Assembly (NCBI RefSeq): GCF_041893525.1
Contig: NZ_CP169068.1
Length of the DNA: 64,000 bases
Origin: Phaeobacter bryozoorum
GTDB taxonomy: Bacteria; Pseudomonadota; Alphaproteobacteria; Rhodobacterales; Rhodobacteraceae
Strand: one strand, 5' to 3'
In this document: positions 54,317 through 63,569 of the stretch, one piece after another
How positions within the stretch are numbered: position 1 is the stretch's first letter
Layout of the letters: every line of letters starts with the position of its first letter
Notes under the pieces: model-generated
Told to the model about the DNA's origin: nothing
Databases searched by the model: none
The model's input: only the letters and a program-made list of their open reading frames with translations
Position numbers and translations under genes: made by a program

Positions 54317-54970
54317 TCACGCGTTCCAATCAATCTGCGGCTGCCCGCGTTGGGCCAGCCAGCTGTTCACCGCCGAAAACGGGCGCGATCCGAAAAAGCC
54401 GCGGCGCGCCGAGAGGGGTGAAGGATGGGCCGTCCTCAGAATAAGGTGATCGCCCGGTTGAATATGTTTTTCAAGCCCTTGGGCCTGTTTACCCCATAAT
54501 ATGTAGGCCGTCGGGCGCTGACTGCTCCGGGCCAGCACCTGATCGGCCAGCGCCTGCCAGCCCAGATGCTTGTGGCCGTTGGCCTCACCTGCGGGCACGC
54601 TGAGCACGGTATTGAGCAGCAAGACACCCTGACGGGCCCATCCGCGCAGGTTGCCATTGGGTTTCTCGACACCAAGGTCAGCACTTAACTCCTTGAAAAT
54701 ATTGTTCAAGGAGCGCGGTAAGGGGCGGACATCCGGTTCCACCGAGAAGGCCAGACCATGAGCATGACCCGGCGTCGGATAGGGATCCTGACCGAGGATG
54801 ACAACGCGGGTGCGGTCGGGCGGTGTCAGTTCCAGCGCCGCCAGCCGCTGCGCCACGGGCGGCAGGATCTGACGTGGATCATCCGCCACCGCCTTGGCGA
54901 TGCTTGCATAATCATTGGCAAAAAACGGCAGGTCACCCCAGCCACCCGGAACGGGGAGGTCTGGGGTCAT
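54317..54970 (-). CDS. ung: uracil-DNA glycosylase
   Basis: Removes uracil from DNA. The 217-residue protein of family 1 has the water-activating motif ILGQDPYPTPGHAHGL with the catalytic Asp and the loop AHPSPLSARRGFFGSRPFS with the His. The start overlaps the trpD stop by 4 bp, so a repair gene is embedded in the tryptophan cluster. Its place does not suggest a tryptophan role. Confidence 0.94.
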   Translation of the reverse strand: MTPDLPVPGGWGDLPFFANDYASIAKAVADDPRQILPPVAQRLAALELTPPDRTRVVILGQDPYPTPGHAHGLAFSVEPDVRPLPRSLNNIFKELSADLGVEKPNGNLRGWARQGVLLLNTVLSVPAGEANGHKHLGWQALADQVLARSSQRPTAYILWGKQAQGLEKHIQPGDHLILRTAHPSPLSARRGFFGSRPFSAVNSWLAQRGQPQIDWNA

Positions 54971-55998
54971 TTGCTGTCAGCAGCTGCTGTGGTGATCCGC
55001 GCGACGGCTTCAATCTTGCCCCGTGCGGCGCCGCTGTCGATGCTGCTGCGCGCCATCTCGACGCCGGTTCTGAGATCATCCGCGGCGCCTGCCACCAGCA
55101 GGGCGGCGGCAGAGTTCAACAACACCGCGTCCCGGTAGGCGGATGCTTCGCCTGACAACAGCGCCTCAAACGCCTTTGCGTTGTCTTCGGGTGTGCCGCC
55201 GACGATTGCCTCAAACGGATGAACCGGCAGGCCTGCGTCCTCGGGGTGGATCTCCATTTCGGTGACATTGCCACCTGGGTTCAGTGCCGCAACCCAGCTG
55301 ACGCCGGTGATGGTCAGCTCATCGGTGCCGTCGGAGCCGTGCACCAGCCAGGCCTGTTCGGATCCCAGCTGCCCGAGGGTTTCGGCCATCGGGCGGATCA
55401 GATCGCGGCTGAAGGCGCCGGTGAGCTGACGTTTGACACCGGCCGGGTTGGTAAGCGGGCCGAGAATGTTGAAGATCGTGCGCGTGCCCAGCTCCTGCCG
55501 GGTGGGCATGACATGGGCGATGGCCGGATGATGCATCGGCGCCATCATGAAGCAGATGCCTGCTTCGCGCAGCGCCTGTTCGGCCACTTTCGGGCCGACC
55601 ATGACATTGATGCCCATCTGGCCAAGCGCATCCGCAGCGCCGGATTTTGACGACAGGTTGCGGTTGCCATGTTTCGCGACAACGGTTCCGGCACCGGCCA
55701 CGACAAAGGCGGTAGCGGTGGAGATATTGAGCGTTCCCTTGCCGTCACCGCCGGTGCCGACAATGTCCATCGCGCCCGCAGGTGCCACCACGGGATTGCA
55801 TTTGGCGCGCATGACGGCGGCGGCGGCGGCATATTCATCGACCGTCTCGCCACGGGTGCGCAAGGCCATCAGCAGGCCGCCCATCTGGCTGGGCGTGGCA
55901 TTGCCTTCGAACAGATGGGTAAAGGCGGCCTCTGCTTCGGCCCGGCTGAGAGGGCGATCCGCAGCGGCGTCGATCAGCGGCTTCATCTGATTGCTCAT
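54967..55998 (-). CDS. trpD: anthranilate phosphoribosyltransferase
   Basis: Second step of the tryptophan branch. The 343-residue enzyme has the phosphoribosyl binding motif VGTGGDGKGTLNIST (about 79-93) and KHGNRNLSSKSGAADALGQMG. Its ATG overlaps the trpG stop (ATGA). It is followed by ung. Confidence 0.95.
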   Translation of the reverse strand: MSNQMKPLIDAAADRPLSRAEAEAAFTHLFEGNATPSQMGGLLMALRTRGETVDEYAAAAAVMRAKCNPVVAPAGAMDIVGTGGDGKGTLNISTATAFVVAGAGTVVAKHGNRNLSSKSGAADALGQMGINVMVGPKVAEQALREAGICFMMAPMHHPAIAHVMPTRQELGTRTIFNILGPLTNPAGVKRQLTGAFSRDLIRPMAETLGQLGSEQAWLVHGSDGTDELTITGVSWVAALNPGGNVTEMEIHPEDAGLPVHPFEAIVGGTPEDNAKAFEALLSGEASAYRDAVLLNSAAALLVAGAADDLRTGVEMARSSIDSGAARGKIEAVARITTAAADSK

Positions 55999-56576
55999 GC
56001 GGGCACCTTCATCACGTCGAGGAAATTCTTGAGCAGCGCATGGCCGTGTTCGGAGGCGATGGATTCCGGGTGGAACTGGACGCCGTGGATCGGCAAAGTC
56101 TTGTGCTGTAGCCCCATGATGGTGCCATCTTCCAGCTCTGCGGTGATCTCCAGACTGTCCGGCAGGCTGTCGCGCTCCACCACCAGAGAATGATAGCGTG
56201 TCGCCTCAAAGGGGGAGGGCAGACCGGCAAATAGTCCGGTGTTGTTGTGGTGCATGGTGCCCATCTTGCCGTGAACGATGTCCTGGCAGCGCACGACCTT
56301 GCCGCCAAAGGCCTGACCGATGGTTTGGTGGCCAAGGCAGACGCCCATCAGCGGGGTCCGGGTCTCGGCGGCGGCTTCGGTCAGGGCCAGGCAAATACCG
56401 GCCTGATCGGGGTCGCAGGGTCCCGGCGACAACAGGATGCCGGCGGGGTTCATCGCCATCGCATCCTGTACGTTCAGCGCATCATTGCGATGGACCTGCA
56501 CATCAGCGCCCAATTCGCCCAGATAATGCACGAGGTTGTAGGTAAAGGAGTCGTAGTTGTCGATCAGCAGCAGCAT
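55995..56576 (-). CDS. trpG: anthranilate synthase glutaminase component
   Basis: The glutamine amidotransferase that supplies ammonia to TrpE. The 193-residue class I domain has NYDSFTYNLVHYLGE, the catalytic Cys in MGVCLGHQTIGQAFGG (about 79) and His/Glu in GVQFHPESI. A plausible -10 element TATACT lies upstream at about 56621-56626 on the minus strand. It heads the trpG-trpD-ung-trpC-moaC-moeA run. TrpE is encoded 2 kb away. Confidence 0.94.
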   Translation of the reverse strand: MLLLIDNYDSFTYNLVHYLGELGADVQVHRNDALNVQDAMAMNPAGILLSPGPCDPDQAGICLALTEAAAETRTPLMGVCLGHQTIGQAFGGKVVRCQDIVHGKMGTMHHNNTGLFAGLPSPFEATRYHSLVVERDSLPDSLEITAELEDGTIMGLQHKTLPIHGVQFHPESIASEHGHALLKNFLDVMKVPA

Positions 56577-56775
56577 AGTCGCGGGGCTCGTTTAAGGGCT
56601 GGCGGGCCGGGGCCGCGCCGCAGTATAGTGGTCGCGACATACATGTTCAGGGTTGCGCGGCAGCGTCAAGTGCACATCACCAGCAGCGGCCAGGCCAATC
56701 GGGCCACGGGGTGTTGGGGCGGCTTGACCGACAGAATGCGACCGGTTCCAGAAGGCAACGAGAGGCAGGACAGAG

Positions 56776-58479
56776 ATGCGAGGGTTTCTTGGAGGCGTGA
56801 GTTTCGGGGCCTTGGTGGCCGCAGGCGGCGCCGTGGTGTGGTCGCTGTCGGTGCCGTTGCCCAAATCGGTCGAGGTCAGCGTGGCTGAACCGGCGCGCAG
56901 CGTCGTGCAGGCTCCGGCGGCGGAAACGCCGGTTGACGGTGGCGGCACCGATCCAGATCTGGTGGAGGCACCGCCCGCCGCATTGGATCCGCAGGTCGTG
57001 GGCGATGATCTGGCGGCGCTGGCCGATGCCGATACGGGTCCGGCGGAACGTCCTGAGGTCGGCACCGAACTGGGGAGCGGCACCCGTGCTGCTCCGGGCG
57101 GTGTCGGCGCGCCTGCCATTGATGTCGGGCGCGATGCGCCTGTTACCCCAGTTGAGGCCCTACCGGCCCCCAATGCGCCCATTCAGGAGCAGAGGCTTGT
57201 CGTGGTGTCGGATCCGGCGCAGCCGCCGGTGCCTGCGGCAGCAAGCGAAGCCCCAGCCCGGCTGGCCTCCACCCCGGATCAGGGCACTGAGGCCAATCCG
57301 GGTGGCGACAGCCGCACCGCGGCAACAGCTGCACCCAGCGACGAGGAGCCAAGCGGCAGCGCAGCCGCCAGCCGTCTGCCGGTGCCGAATATTACAACCG
57401 GTGATCCGGTGCTGAGCAGCCCAGCCACGGGCGGAGCGTCAGGTCCGGCGCTTGGGGCAGCCCCCGGGCCCACACCGACACCTGTGCTGCCAGCGCCCGG
57501 CCGCGCCGGACCAGCGCAGGTGGGCACGCAGCCAGCGGCCAGTGATGCCCAGGCCAAGCCTTCGCAGCCAGAAAGCGTCGGCCCGCCAGAAAGTGCCGGA
57601 ACCGGGTCGGCAGCATCGACGGCGCCAGCGACGCGGCGGATTGCGGATCTGCCGACCACCAATTCCGCGCCGGAACCATCCGCTTCAGCCTCTGAGAGTG
57701 CTGGCCGTCCGCAGATCGGCACGCCGGTGCGCCCGCTGACCGAACGCGATGACGCCAAGGCCCCTGCCGCTGGCAGCCAGATTGCGACGCCATCCGCCGG
57801 GGTGCCGTTTGAGCAGAATGCCCAGCCCTTTACCCCGGAGGACGGGCGCGCGCTGATGTCGATTGTCCTGATTGACGATGCGGAGGCCATTGGCGCCGAA
57901 GCCTTGCAGGATTTCCCCTATCCGCTGACCTTTGCGCTGGATCCCGAAGATCCCGAGGCCGCAGCCAAGATGGCCCGCCATCGCGCGGCTGGTTTCGAGG
58001 TCATGGTGGTGGCGGATCTGCCGCGCGATGCGGGGCCACAGGATGCCGAAACAGCCTTGCAGGTCTGGTTGGAGACCCTGCCGGAGGCTGTCGCCGTGCT
58101 GGAAGGGGTCGAGACCGGGTTTCAGGGCAACCGCCCGCTGGCCGATCAGATGGCCACGGCGCTTGGCGCGATGGGCTACGGGATGGTGACGCAGGATGCC
58201 GGTCTGAATACCGTGCAGAAACTGGCGCTGCGTGAGGGGGTGCCGGCCGGTGTGGTCTTCCGTGATTTCGATGGCGCCGGACAGGATCCCCGGGCCATTC
58301 GCCGGTTCCTGGATCAGGCTGCCTTCCGCGCCGGGCAGGAAGGTGCGGTGATCATGCTGGGTCGGGTACAGCCGGATACGATTTCGGCGCTGTTGATCTG
58401 GGGGCTTCAGGATCGTGCCAACCGGGTGGCGCTGGCGCCGGTGTCGGCCTCTCTGCGGGCGCAGGTGCAGGCCGAGTGA
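56776..58479 (+). CDS. divergent polysaccharide deacetylase (YibQ/DUF610) family protein with a long linker
   Basis: A 567-residue protein. The N-terminal segment FLGGVSFGALVAAGGAVVWSL is a membrane anchor or signal. Residues about 30-350 are low-complexity and rich in Pro, Ala, Ser, Gly and Thr. The C-terminal 210 residues (MSIVLIDDAEAIGAEALQDFPYPLTFALDP; PRDAGPQDAE; VLEGVETGFQGNRPLAD; GVVFRDFDGAGQ) match the divergent polysaccharide deacetylase family. Its function is unknown. It lies on the opposite strand and separates trpE from trpG. The ATG follows GAGAGGCAGGACAGAG. Confidence 0.82.
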   Translation: MRGFLGGVSFGALVAAGGAVVWSLSVPLPKSVEVSVAEPARSVVQAPAAETPVDGGGTDPDLVEAPPAALDPQVVGDDLAALADADTGPAERPEVGTELGSGTRAAPGGVGAPAIDVGRDAPVTPVEALPAPNAPIQEQRLVVVSDPAQPPVPAAASEAPARLASTPDQGTEANPGGDSRTAATAAPSDEEPSGSAAASRLPVPNITTGDPVLSSPATGGASGPALGAAPGPTPTPVLPAPGRAGPAQVGTQPAASDAQAKPSQPESVGPPESAGTGSAASTAPATRRIADLPTTNSAPEPSASASESAGRPQIGTPVRPLTERDDAKAPAAGSQIATPSAGVPFEQNAQPFTPEDGRALMSIVLIDDAEAIGAEALQDFPYPLTFALDPEDPEAAAKMARHRAAGFEVMVVADLPRDAGPQDAETALQVWLETLPEAVAVLEGVETGFQGNRPLADQMATALGAMGYGMVTQDAGLNTVQKLALREGVPAGVVFRDFDGAGQDPRAIRRFLDQAAFRAGQEGAVIMLGRVQPDTISALLIWGLQDRANRVALAPVSASLRAQVQAE

Positions 58480-58504
58480 TCGGCGCGCCGGGCTGAGCCC
58501 GCGT

Positions 58505-58541
58505 AAAAAAGGCGCCCCTCTGAACGAGGGACGCCTTTTTT
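58505..58541. terminator. bidirectional terminator between the YibQ-like gene and trpE
   Basis: AAAAAAGGCG.CCCCTC / GAGGGACGCCTTTTTT, a stem with A and T runs on either side. It fits both converging genes. Confidence 0.9.
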
Positions 58542-58644
58542 GCCTTCGGCGAGAGTATTTTGGGAAAGATGACAGGCGGTCGAGATGCTGCGCGCATGAG
58601 ATGCCGGGCGCGCAGACACTCGGGGGCTGCGGTTCTGTCCGGGG

Positions 58645-60156
58645 CTAGCCGTTGCCGTTGCCTGTAAAGCGGGCCGCATCTGCGGCGGCACGGCGGATCG
58701 CGTTGGATTTATGGACGGTCTCCATATATTCCGCCTCCGGGTCGCTGTCATAGACAACGCCGCCGCCGGCCTGGATGTAAAGGGTCTGATCCTTGACGAT
58801 GGCGGTGCGCAGCGCGATGCACATGTCCATGTCGCCGCCTGCCGAGAAATAGCCGACCCCGCCGCCGTAGATGCCGCGCTTTTCCGGCTCCAGCTCGTCG
58901 ATGATTTCCATCGCGCGCACCTTGGGCGCGCCGGAGACGGTGCCTGCGGGCATCCCGGCAAAGAAGGCGTCCAGCGCGTCCTTGTCCTCTGCCAGCTCGC
59001 CCACGACGTTGGAGACGATGTGCATCACGTGGCTGTAGCGTTCGATGATGAATTTTTCGGTGGGGCGTACAGTGCCGATCTTCGCCACCCGGCCGGTGTC
59101 GTTGCGGCCCAGATCCAAAAGCATCAGGTGTTCGGCCAGCTCTTTCTTGTCGGCCAGCAGATCCAGTTCCAGCGCCTTGTCTTCCTCGGGCGTGGCGCCG
59201 CGCGGGCGGGTGCCTGCGATCGGCCGGATGGTGACCTCCTGCCCGAAGACGCGGACCAGGATTTCGGGGCTGGCACCGACCACCTGGAAACCGCCGAAGT
59301 TGAAGTAGAACATGAAGGGCGAGGGGTTGGTGCGGCGCAGGGAGCGGTAAAGCGCGAAGGGGGGCTGGCGGAATTCCTGAGTTCAGCGCTGTGCCGGCAC
59401 CACCTGAAAGATGTCACCGGCGCGGATGTAGTCCTTGGCCTTTTCCACCGCGGCCATATAGCCTTCTTTGGTGAAATTGCTCACCGGGGGCGCAACCTCG
59501 TCGGCGTCGCCAAGGTCGCGGCTTTCGGCGGGCATGGCACGTTCCAGATCGCGCACCGCGTCCATCACCCGCTCGGCAGCCTGGGCATAGGCGGCCTTGG
59601 CCGACTGGCCTTCGCTGGCCCATGCGGGAGAGACCACTGTGACCTCGCCCTTGACCCCGTCGAGCACCGCGATGACCGAGGGGCGCAGCATCAGCGCATC
59701 GGGGAGGCCAAGCGGATCAGGGTTCACGTTCGGCAGATGTTCGACCAGCCGGATCATGTCATAGCCGAGATAGCCAAAAAGACCGGCCGCCGCCTGCGGC
59801 AGGTCATCGGGCAGCTCGACCCTGCTTTCGGCGATCAGCGCCCGCAGATTGTCCATCGGGTTGCCGTCCTGAGCAGTGAAATCATCTGCATCAAACCGCG
59901 CCGAGCGGTTCAGGGCCGAGCGCTCCCCGTGGCAACGCCAGACCAGATCCGGTTTCATGCCGATGATCGAATAGCGCCCGCGTACCTCACCGCCGGTGAC
60001 GGACTCCAGCATGAAGGCGTCTTTCTGGGCGCCTGTCAGCTTCAGCATCAGCGACACCGGCGTGTCGAGGTCGGCGGCAAGCCGGGTGTAGACAACCTGG
60101 TTTTCACCGGCCTCATAGGCTTTGGCAAAGGTCTCGAAATCGGGGGTCAGGGCCAT
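58645..60156 (-). pseudogene. trpE: anthranilate synthase component I with an in-frame UGA
   Basis: Converts chorismate to anthranilate. Frame integrity is kept over the full 503 codons (60156-58645), but codon 258 (59383-59385) is TGA. The context is VVPAQR-stop-TQEFRQPPFALYRSL; homologues have QRW here, so it is TGG changed to TGA. Upstream part: N-terminal MALTPDFETFAKAYEAG. Downstream: GGFQVVGASPEILVR, GTRPRGATPEED and GGVGYFSAGGDMD, all conserved. The start is 15 bp after ppiD. If the stop is real and not read through, the cell lacks the synthase unless another copy exists. Confidence 0.9.
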
Positions 60157-60171
60157 CTGGATCTGCCTTGA

Positions 60172-62013
60172 TTACTGGAAGTTGGCCTGCACGGCATTGA
60201 GCGCCTGCGGGTCGATGCGCGGCGCGGCGCGGGTCTGGGCGTCCTGCACGAAGGCTTCGAACAGGGCCTGAGCTAGCGCCTGATCCAGCTGGGTGCCCAT
60301 CGCCTCGGCCAGCGCTGTCATCTCCGGCGTGTCGGCCACCGGCAGGGTTTCGGTGAGGCGCACAACAACAGTGGCGCTTTCGTCGCTGACCACGGCGACC
60401 TCGCCTTCGGCCAGATCAAAGACTCGGGCCATCAGCGACTGCGGGGCTGCGTCGATATAGGCGGCGCGGGTGAGGCCGGTTTCGGATGTAAGCTCAACGC
60501 CCTCGGGCAGCGCATCGCCGCTCTTCAGCAGGTCTGCCAGACGCTCGGCTTCGGCGACGGTGGCATCCTGAAGGCGCTGCTCCTGCCACGCGGCGCGCAG
60601 TTTGTCCTGAGCTTCTGCAAAGGGTTCGGGGCGTGGCTCAAGCTGTTCATCCAGGCGGATGGCAAAGAGGCTGCCATCTTCGAGGAAGTCGACCTCGGGG
60701 AAATCTTCGGTGCTGACAGCGGCAGCGGCGGTGCGGAACCCGTCATAGGCGGCGATGCCATCGGTGCTGCCGTTGTGCCAGTCGATCTTGCCCAGCTCCA
60801 TGCCGGGTTCGTTGACCAGCTCTTCCAGCGTGGCACCACCGGCGAGCATGTCGTTGATGTCCTCGGCGCGGGTTTCGATCACTCGGCGGGCGCGGTCGGT
60901 TGCAAGCTCGGCGCGCAGCTCGTCCTTGACATCATCAAGGCTGGTCACGCGTGCCTCAAGACGGCCATTGACGCGGAACAGGGCCGGGCCGAGATCGCTG
61001 TCGAGCGGGCCAACCACATCGCCGACCTGCGCGGCAAAGACGTCCTGTCCGGCGCCGCCGAGGTCGCCCATGGTCACATCGCCCAGATCCACGTCCTGCA
61101 GGCTGAGACCGCGATCGGCGACCAGTGCTTCAAACGTGCTGCCATTGATGTCGAGCTGCGCCTTGGCGCTGGCGGCCGCTTCGGTGTTGGCAAAGACCAG
61201 ACGTTCCACCAGACGGCGCTCGGGCACCTGATATTCATCGCTGCGCTCGTTGAACAGCTGTTCCAGCGCGGCGGTGTCGATCTCGATTTCGTCAACCAGC
61301 GCATCGGGGCGCAGGGCGGCGTAGGTGATGACCTTGGTGCGGGGCAGGGTGAAGCGGTCGATATGCGCCTCATAGAAGCTGCGCAGCTCTTCTTCGCTGG
61401 GGTCGACGGCCGGCAGGGCGAGGCTGTCGGGGCTGACCGGCAGCCAGTCAAAGCTGCGACGGGCACCGACATAGCTGGTGAGCGTGTCGCGCAGCGTGTC
61501 GGGCATTTCGGTGCCTGCCATGATCGCACCCTGCACCAGGGTGCGGGCGGATTCGCGACGCAGGTCGGCCTCAAAGGCGGCTTCGCTCAGGCCGATATTG
61601 TCCAGCGCATATTGATAGGTGTCGCGATTGAAGGCGCCGCTGCCGTCCTGAAACGCCGGGATCCGGCTGATTTCGTCGAACAGGTTCTGATCGCCGATGG
61701 ACAGGCCCAGATTGCTGCTTTCCTGATCGAGTGCGGCGATGGCGATCAACCGTCCCAGTACCACGCGATCAAGACCAAGCGCTGTCATCTGCGCGAACAG
61801 CGCGCGCTGGCCGGTCTGGGCCTCCAGCGCGCGCTGTTCGCGCTGCAATTCGCGGGCGTAGTCATCGACCGAGACCTCCTGATCTCCGACCACCGCAACC
61901 GAGTTCACCGATCCGGTGAAATTGACCGCACCAAAGCCGGCGAGGCCGATGATCAGCATCCCCATCAGGATCCAGACAAATGTATTTGATAGTTTTTTCA
62001 TGCCTGCAGCCAT
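60172..62013 (-). CDS. PpiD-like periplasmic folding factor (SurA N-terminal and PPIC-type domains)
   Basis: A 613-residue membrane-anchored chaperone. Residues about 8-30 (FVWILMGMLIIGLAGFGAVNF) form a single membrane segment. The SurA-N-like helical region (about 35-215) contains DDYARELQREQRALEAQ and a PPIC-like rotamase stretch follows (RRLVERLVFANTEAAASAKAQL). The active-site residues are not clear enough to call isomerase activity. It would fold outer-membrane or periplasmic proteins. The start at 62013 follows GAGGACATC. trpE begins 15 bp downstream. Confidence 0.85.
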   Translation of the reverse strand: MAAGMKKLSNTFVWILMGMLIIGLAGFGAVNFTGSVNSVAVVGDQEVSVDDYARELQREQRALEAQTGQRALFAQMTALGLDRVVLGRLIAIAALDQESSNLGLSIGDQNLFDEISRIPAFQDGSGAFNRDTYQYALDNIGLSEAAFEADLRRESARTLVQGAIMAGTEMPDTLRDTLTSYVGARRSFDWLPVSPDSLALPAVDPSEEELRSFYEAHIDRFTLPRTKVITYAALRPDALVDEIEIDTAALEQLFNERSDEYQVPERRLVERLVFANTEAAASAKAQLDINGSTFEALVADRGLSLQDVDLGDVTMGDLGGAGQDVFAAQVGDVVGPLDSDLGPALFRVNGRLEARVTSLDDVKDELRAELATDRARRVIETRAEDINDMLAGGATLEELVNEPGMELGKIDWHNGSTDGIAAYDGFRTAAAAVSTEDFPEVDFLEDGSLFAIRLDEQLEPRPEPFAEAQDKLRAAWQEQRLQDATVAEAERLADLLKSGDALPEGVELTSETGLTRAAYIDAAPQSLMARVFDLAEGEVAVVSDESATVVVRLTETLPVADTPEMTALAEAMGTQLDQALAQALFEAFVQDAQTRAAPRIDPQALNAVQANFQ

Positions 62014-62171
62014 GATGTCCTCGTATTGCCGGTCGCCGGACTGCACGGGGCAGCCGGGAATGCTGAAATGTCGAGGCTCTGAATACGCTGCCACCTTGAA
62101 AGGGGCAAGGGACGACTGATCTGTGCCTGCGTTCAGAGCGGGTGAGAGGGTGAGATTGCGGAGGCCTCAGC

Positions 62172-63362
62172 TCACGGGGCCCAGTTTGCCAGCCGGTCGA
62201 ACAGGGTCCGGATGCCGGATGTGTCGACATTGGCAAAGGCGATGCGGAATTGCTGCGCGCCCGATGGATCACCCTTGGGCGTGAACATGCTGCCGGGTAG
62301 CATCAGGATACCTGCCTCTTTTACCAGACGCCGGGCCAGCGGGTCGCTGTGCTGGTCAAACGGGTGGGCCACATAGGCGAAATAGGCGCCACAACCGAGC
62401 AGCTGCCAGCCACGCGCCGCCAGCGGCGCAAACCCGGACTCGATGGCAGCGCGGCGGCGCAGCAGTTCCTGACGCTCTGCGGCGAGCCAGTCGTCGAGGT
62501 TTTCCAGCCCCCAGAGCGCGCCGACCTGACCAAGTTGCGCCGGGCATATGGTGACGGTGTCGAGGAACTTCTCCATCTCCTGCAGGTGATCGCGATGCGC
62601 GGCCACGGCACCCAGCCGGTGCCCGGTGAGCCGATAGGCCTTGGAGAAAGAATAGAGGTGGATCAGCGTGTCGGACCAGCCGGGATCCTGAAACAGCCCA
62701 TGGGGTGGGCCATCCCGGCTGTCAAAGTCGCGGTAGGTCTCATCCACGATCAGGGCAAGACCGTGGGCACGGGCAAGATCATAGAACCGCTGTACCAGAC
62801 CGCCGGGATATTCGACCCCGCAGGGATTGTTCGGTGTGACCAGAACGATGGCGCGGGTCCGGTCGGTGATCAGCTTTGCAGCGGCATCCGGGCAGGGCAG
62901 CATGGCTGCGCCGACCGGCAGCGGGCAGGTTTCGACCCCCTGCATGTCGAGCCACATTCTGTGATTGAAATACCAGGGGGTCGGAAGAATGACCTGATCA
63001 CCCTCACCACAAAGCGCCGCGATGGTCGCGGCAAAGGCCTGATTGCAGCCGGAGGTGATGGCGACATCACCCGCCTTGAGGTCGGCCGCATAGTGGCGGC
63101 CCATTTTTGCGGCGAGCGCGGCGCGCAGGCTGTCCCGGCCCAGTACCGCCCCGTAAAGGTGGCTGCTGTCGTCGCCAAGGGCGGCCTCGGCGATGGCGCG
63201 GCGCAGCCCCTCGGGCGGCGGGTCCGCAGGCGCCGCCTGACTGAGATTGAGGAGCGGCATGTCAGCAGGCAGGTTCAGCCCCTCCAACCAGCGCCGGGAA
63301 TTGACAATGGGCGAGACAAAGGTATCTTTGGTGCGGGCGTGGGGAAATCGGGCCTGTGGCAT
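62172..63362 (-). CDS. class I/II aminotransferase
   Basis: A 396-residue fold-type I PLP enzyme. The PLP Lys is in LYSFSKAYRLTGHRLGAV. The NPCGVEYPGGLV segment is near the cofactor phosphate and Asp is in LIVDETYRDFDSR. Substrate is not evident; it resembles aspartate/aromatic aminotransferase-like proteins. The start at 63362 follows AGGACA; the extra 57 codons to 63533 look non-coding. It ends 158 bp upstream of the ppiD start. Confidence 0.88.
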   Translation of the reverse strand: MPQARFPHARTKDTFVSPIVNSRRWLEGLNLPADMPLLNLSQAAPADPPPEGLRRAIAEAALGDDSSHLYGAVLGRDSLRAALAAKMGRHYAADLKAGDVAITSGCNQAFAATIAALCGEGDQVILPTPWYFNHRMWLDMQGVETCPLPVGAAMLPCPDAAAKLITDRTRAIVLVTPNNPCGVEYPGGLVQRFYDLARAHGLALIVDETYRDFDSRDGPPHGLFQDPGWSDTLIHLYSFSKAYRLTGHRLGAVAAHRDHLQEMEKFLDTVTICPAQLGQVGALWGLENLDDWLAAERQELLRRRAAIESGFAPLAARGWQLLGCGAYFAYVAHPFDQHSDPLARRLVKEAGILMLPGSMFTPKGDPSGAQQFRIAFANVDTSGIRTLFDRLANWAP

Positions 63363-63500
63363 CGGGTGTCCTGTCTTGCGTCGGCGCGTCACCGGCCAGA
63401 GCCATGGCGCGCTTTGGCCACTCCGCCGCAACTGCGCCGGTTTTGCAAGGGGGTTTGACCTGCGCCGGAAAAATCCCAGCAGATCCCCGGCGCGGAAACG

Positions 63501-63529
63501 AAAAAAGACGCCCCCGAAGGTGCGTCTTT
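63501..63529 (-). terminator. gpt terminator
   Basis: AAGACGC / GCGTCTT stem with a run of T on the minus strand, just past the gpt stop. Confidence 0.8.
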
Positions 63530-63569
63530 CCATGCGTCGTGTGACGGTTGGTGATCCGTCGGTCGATGA

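Noticed and set aside
56577..56775. Tryptophan attenuator with a leader peptide before trpG
   Set aside because: No short frame with tandem Trp codons and no terminator pair was seen.
59383..59385. Genetic code with UGA as tryptophan
   Set aside because: Many other genes in the window end properly at TGA, so UGA is a stop here.
58711..60171. 486-codon plus-strand frame opposite trpE
   Set aside because: Antisense to conserved trpE sequence; no family features.
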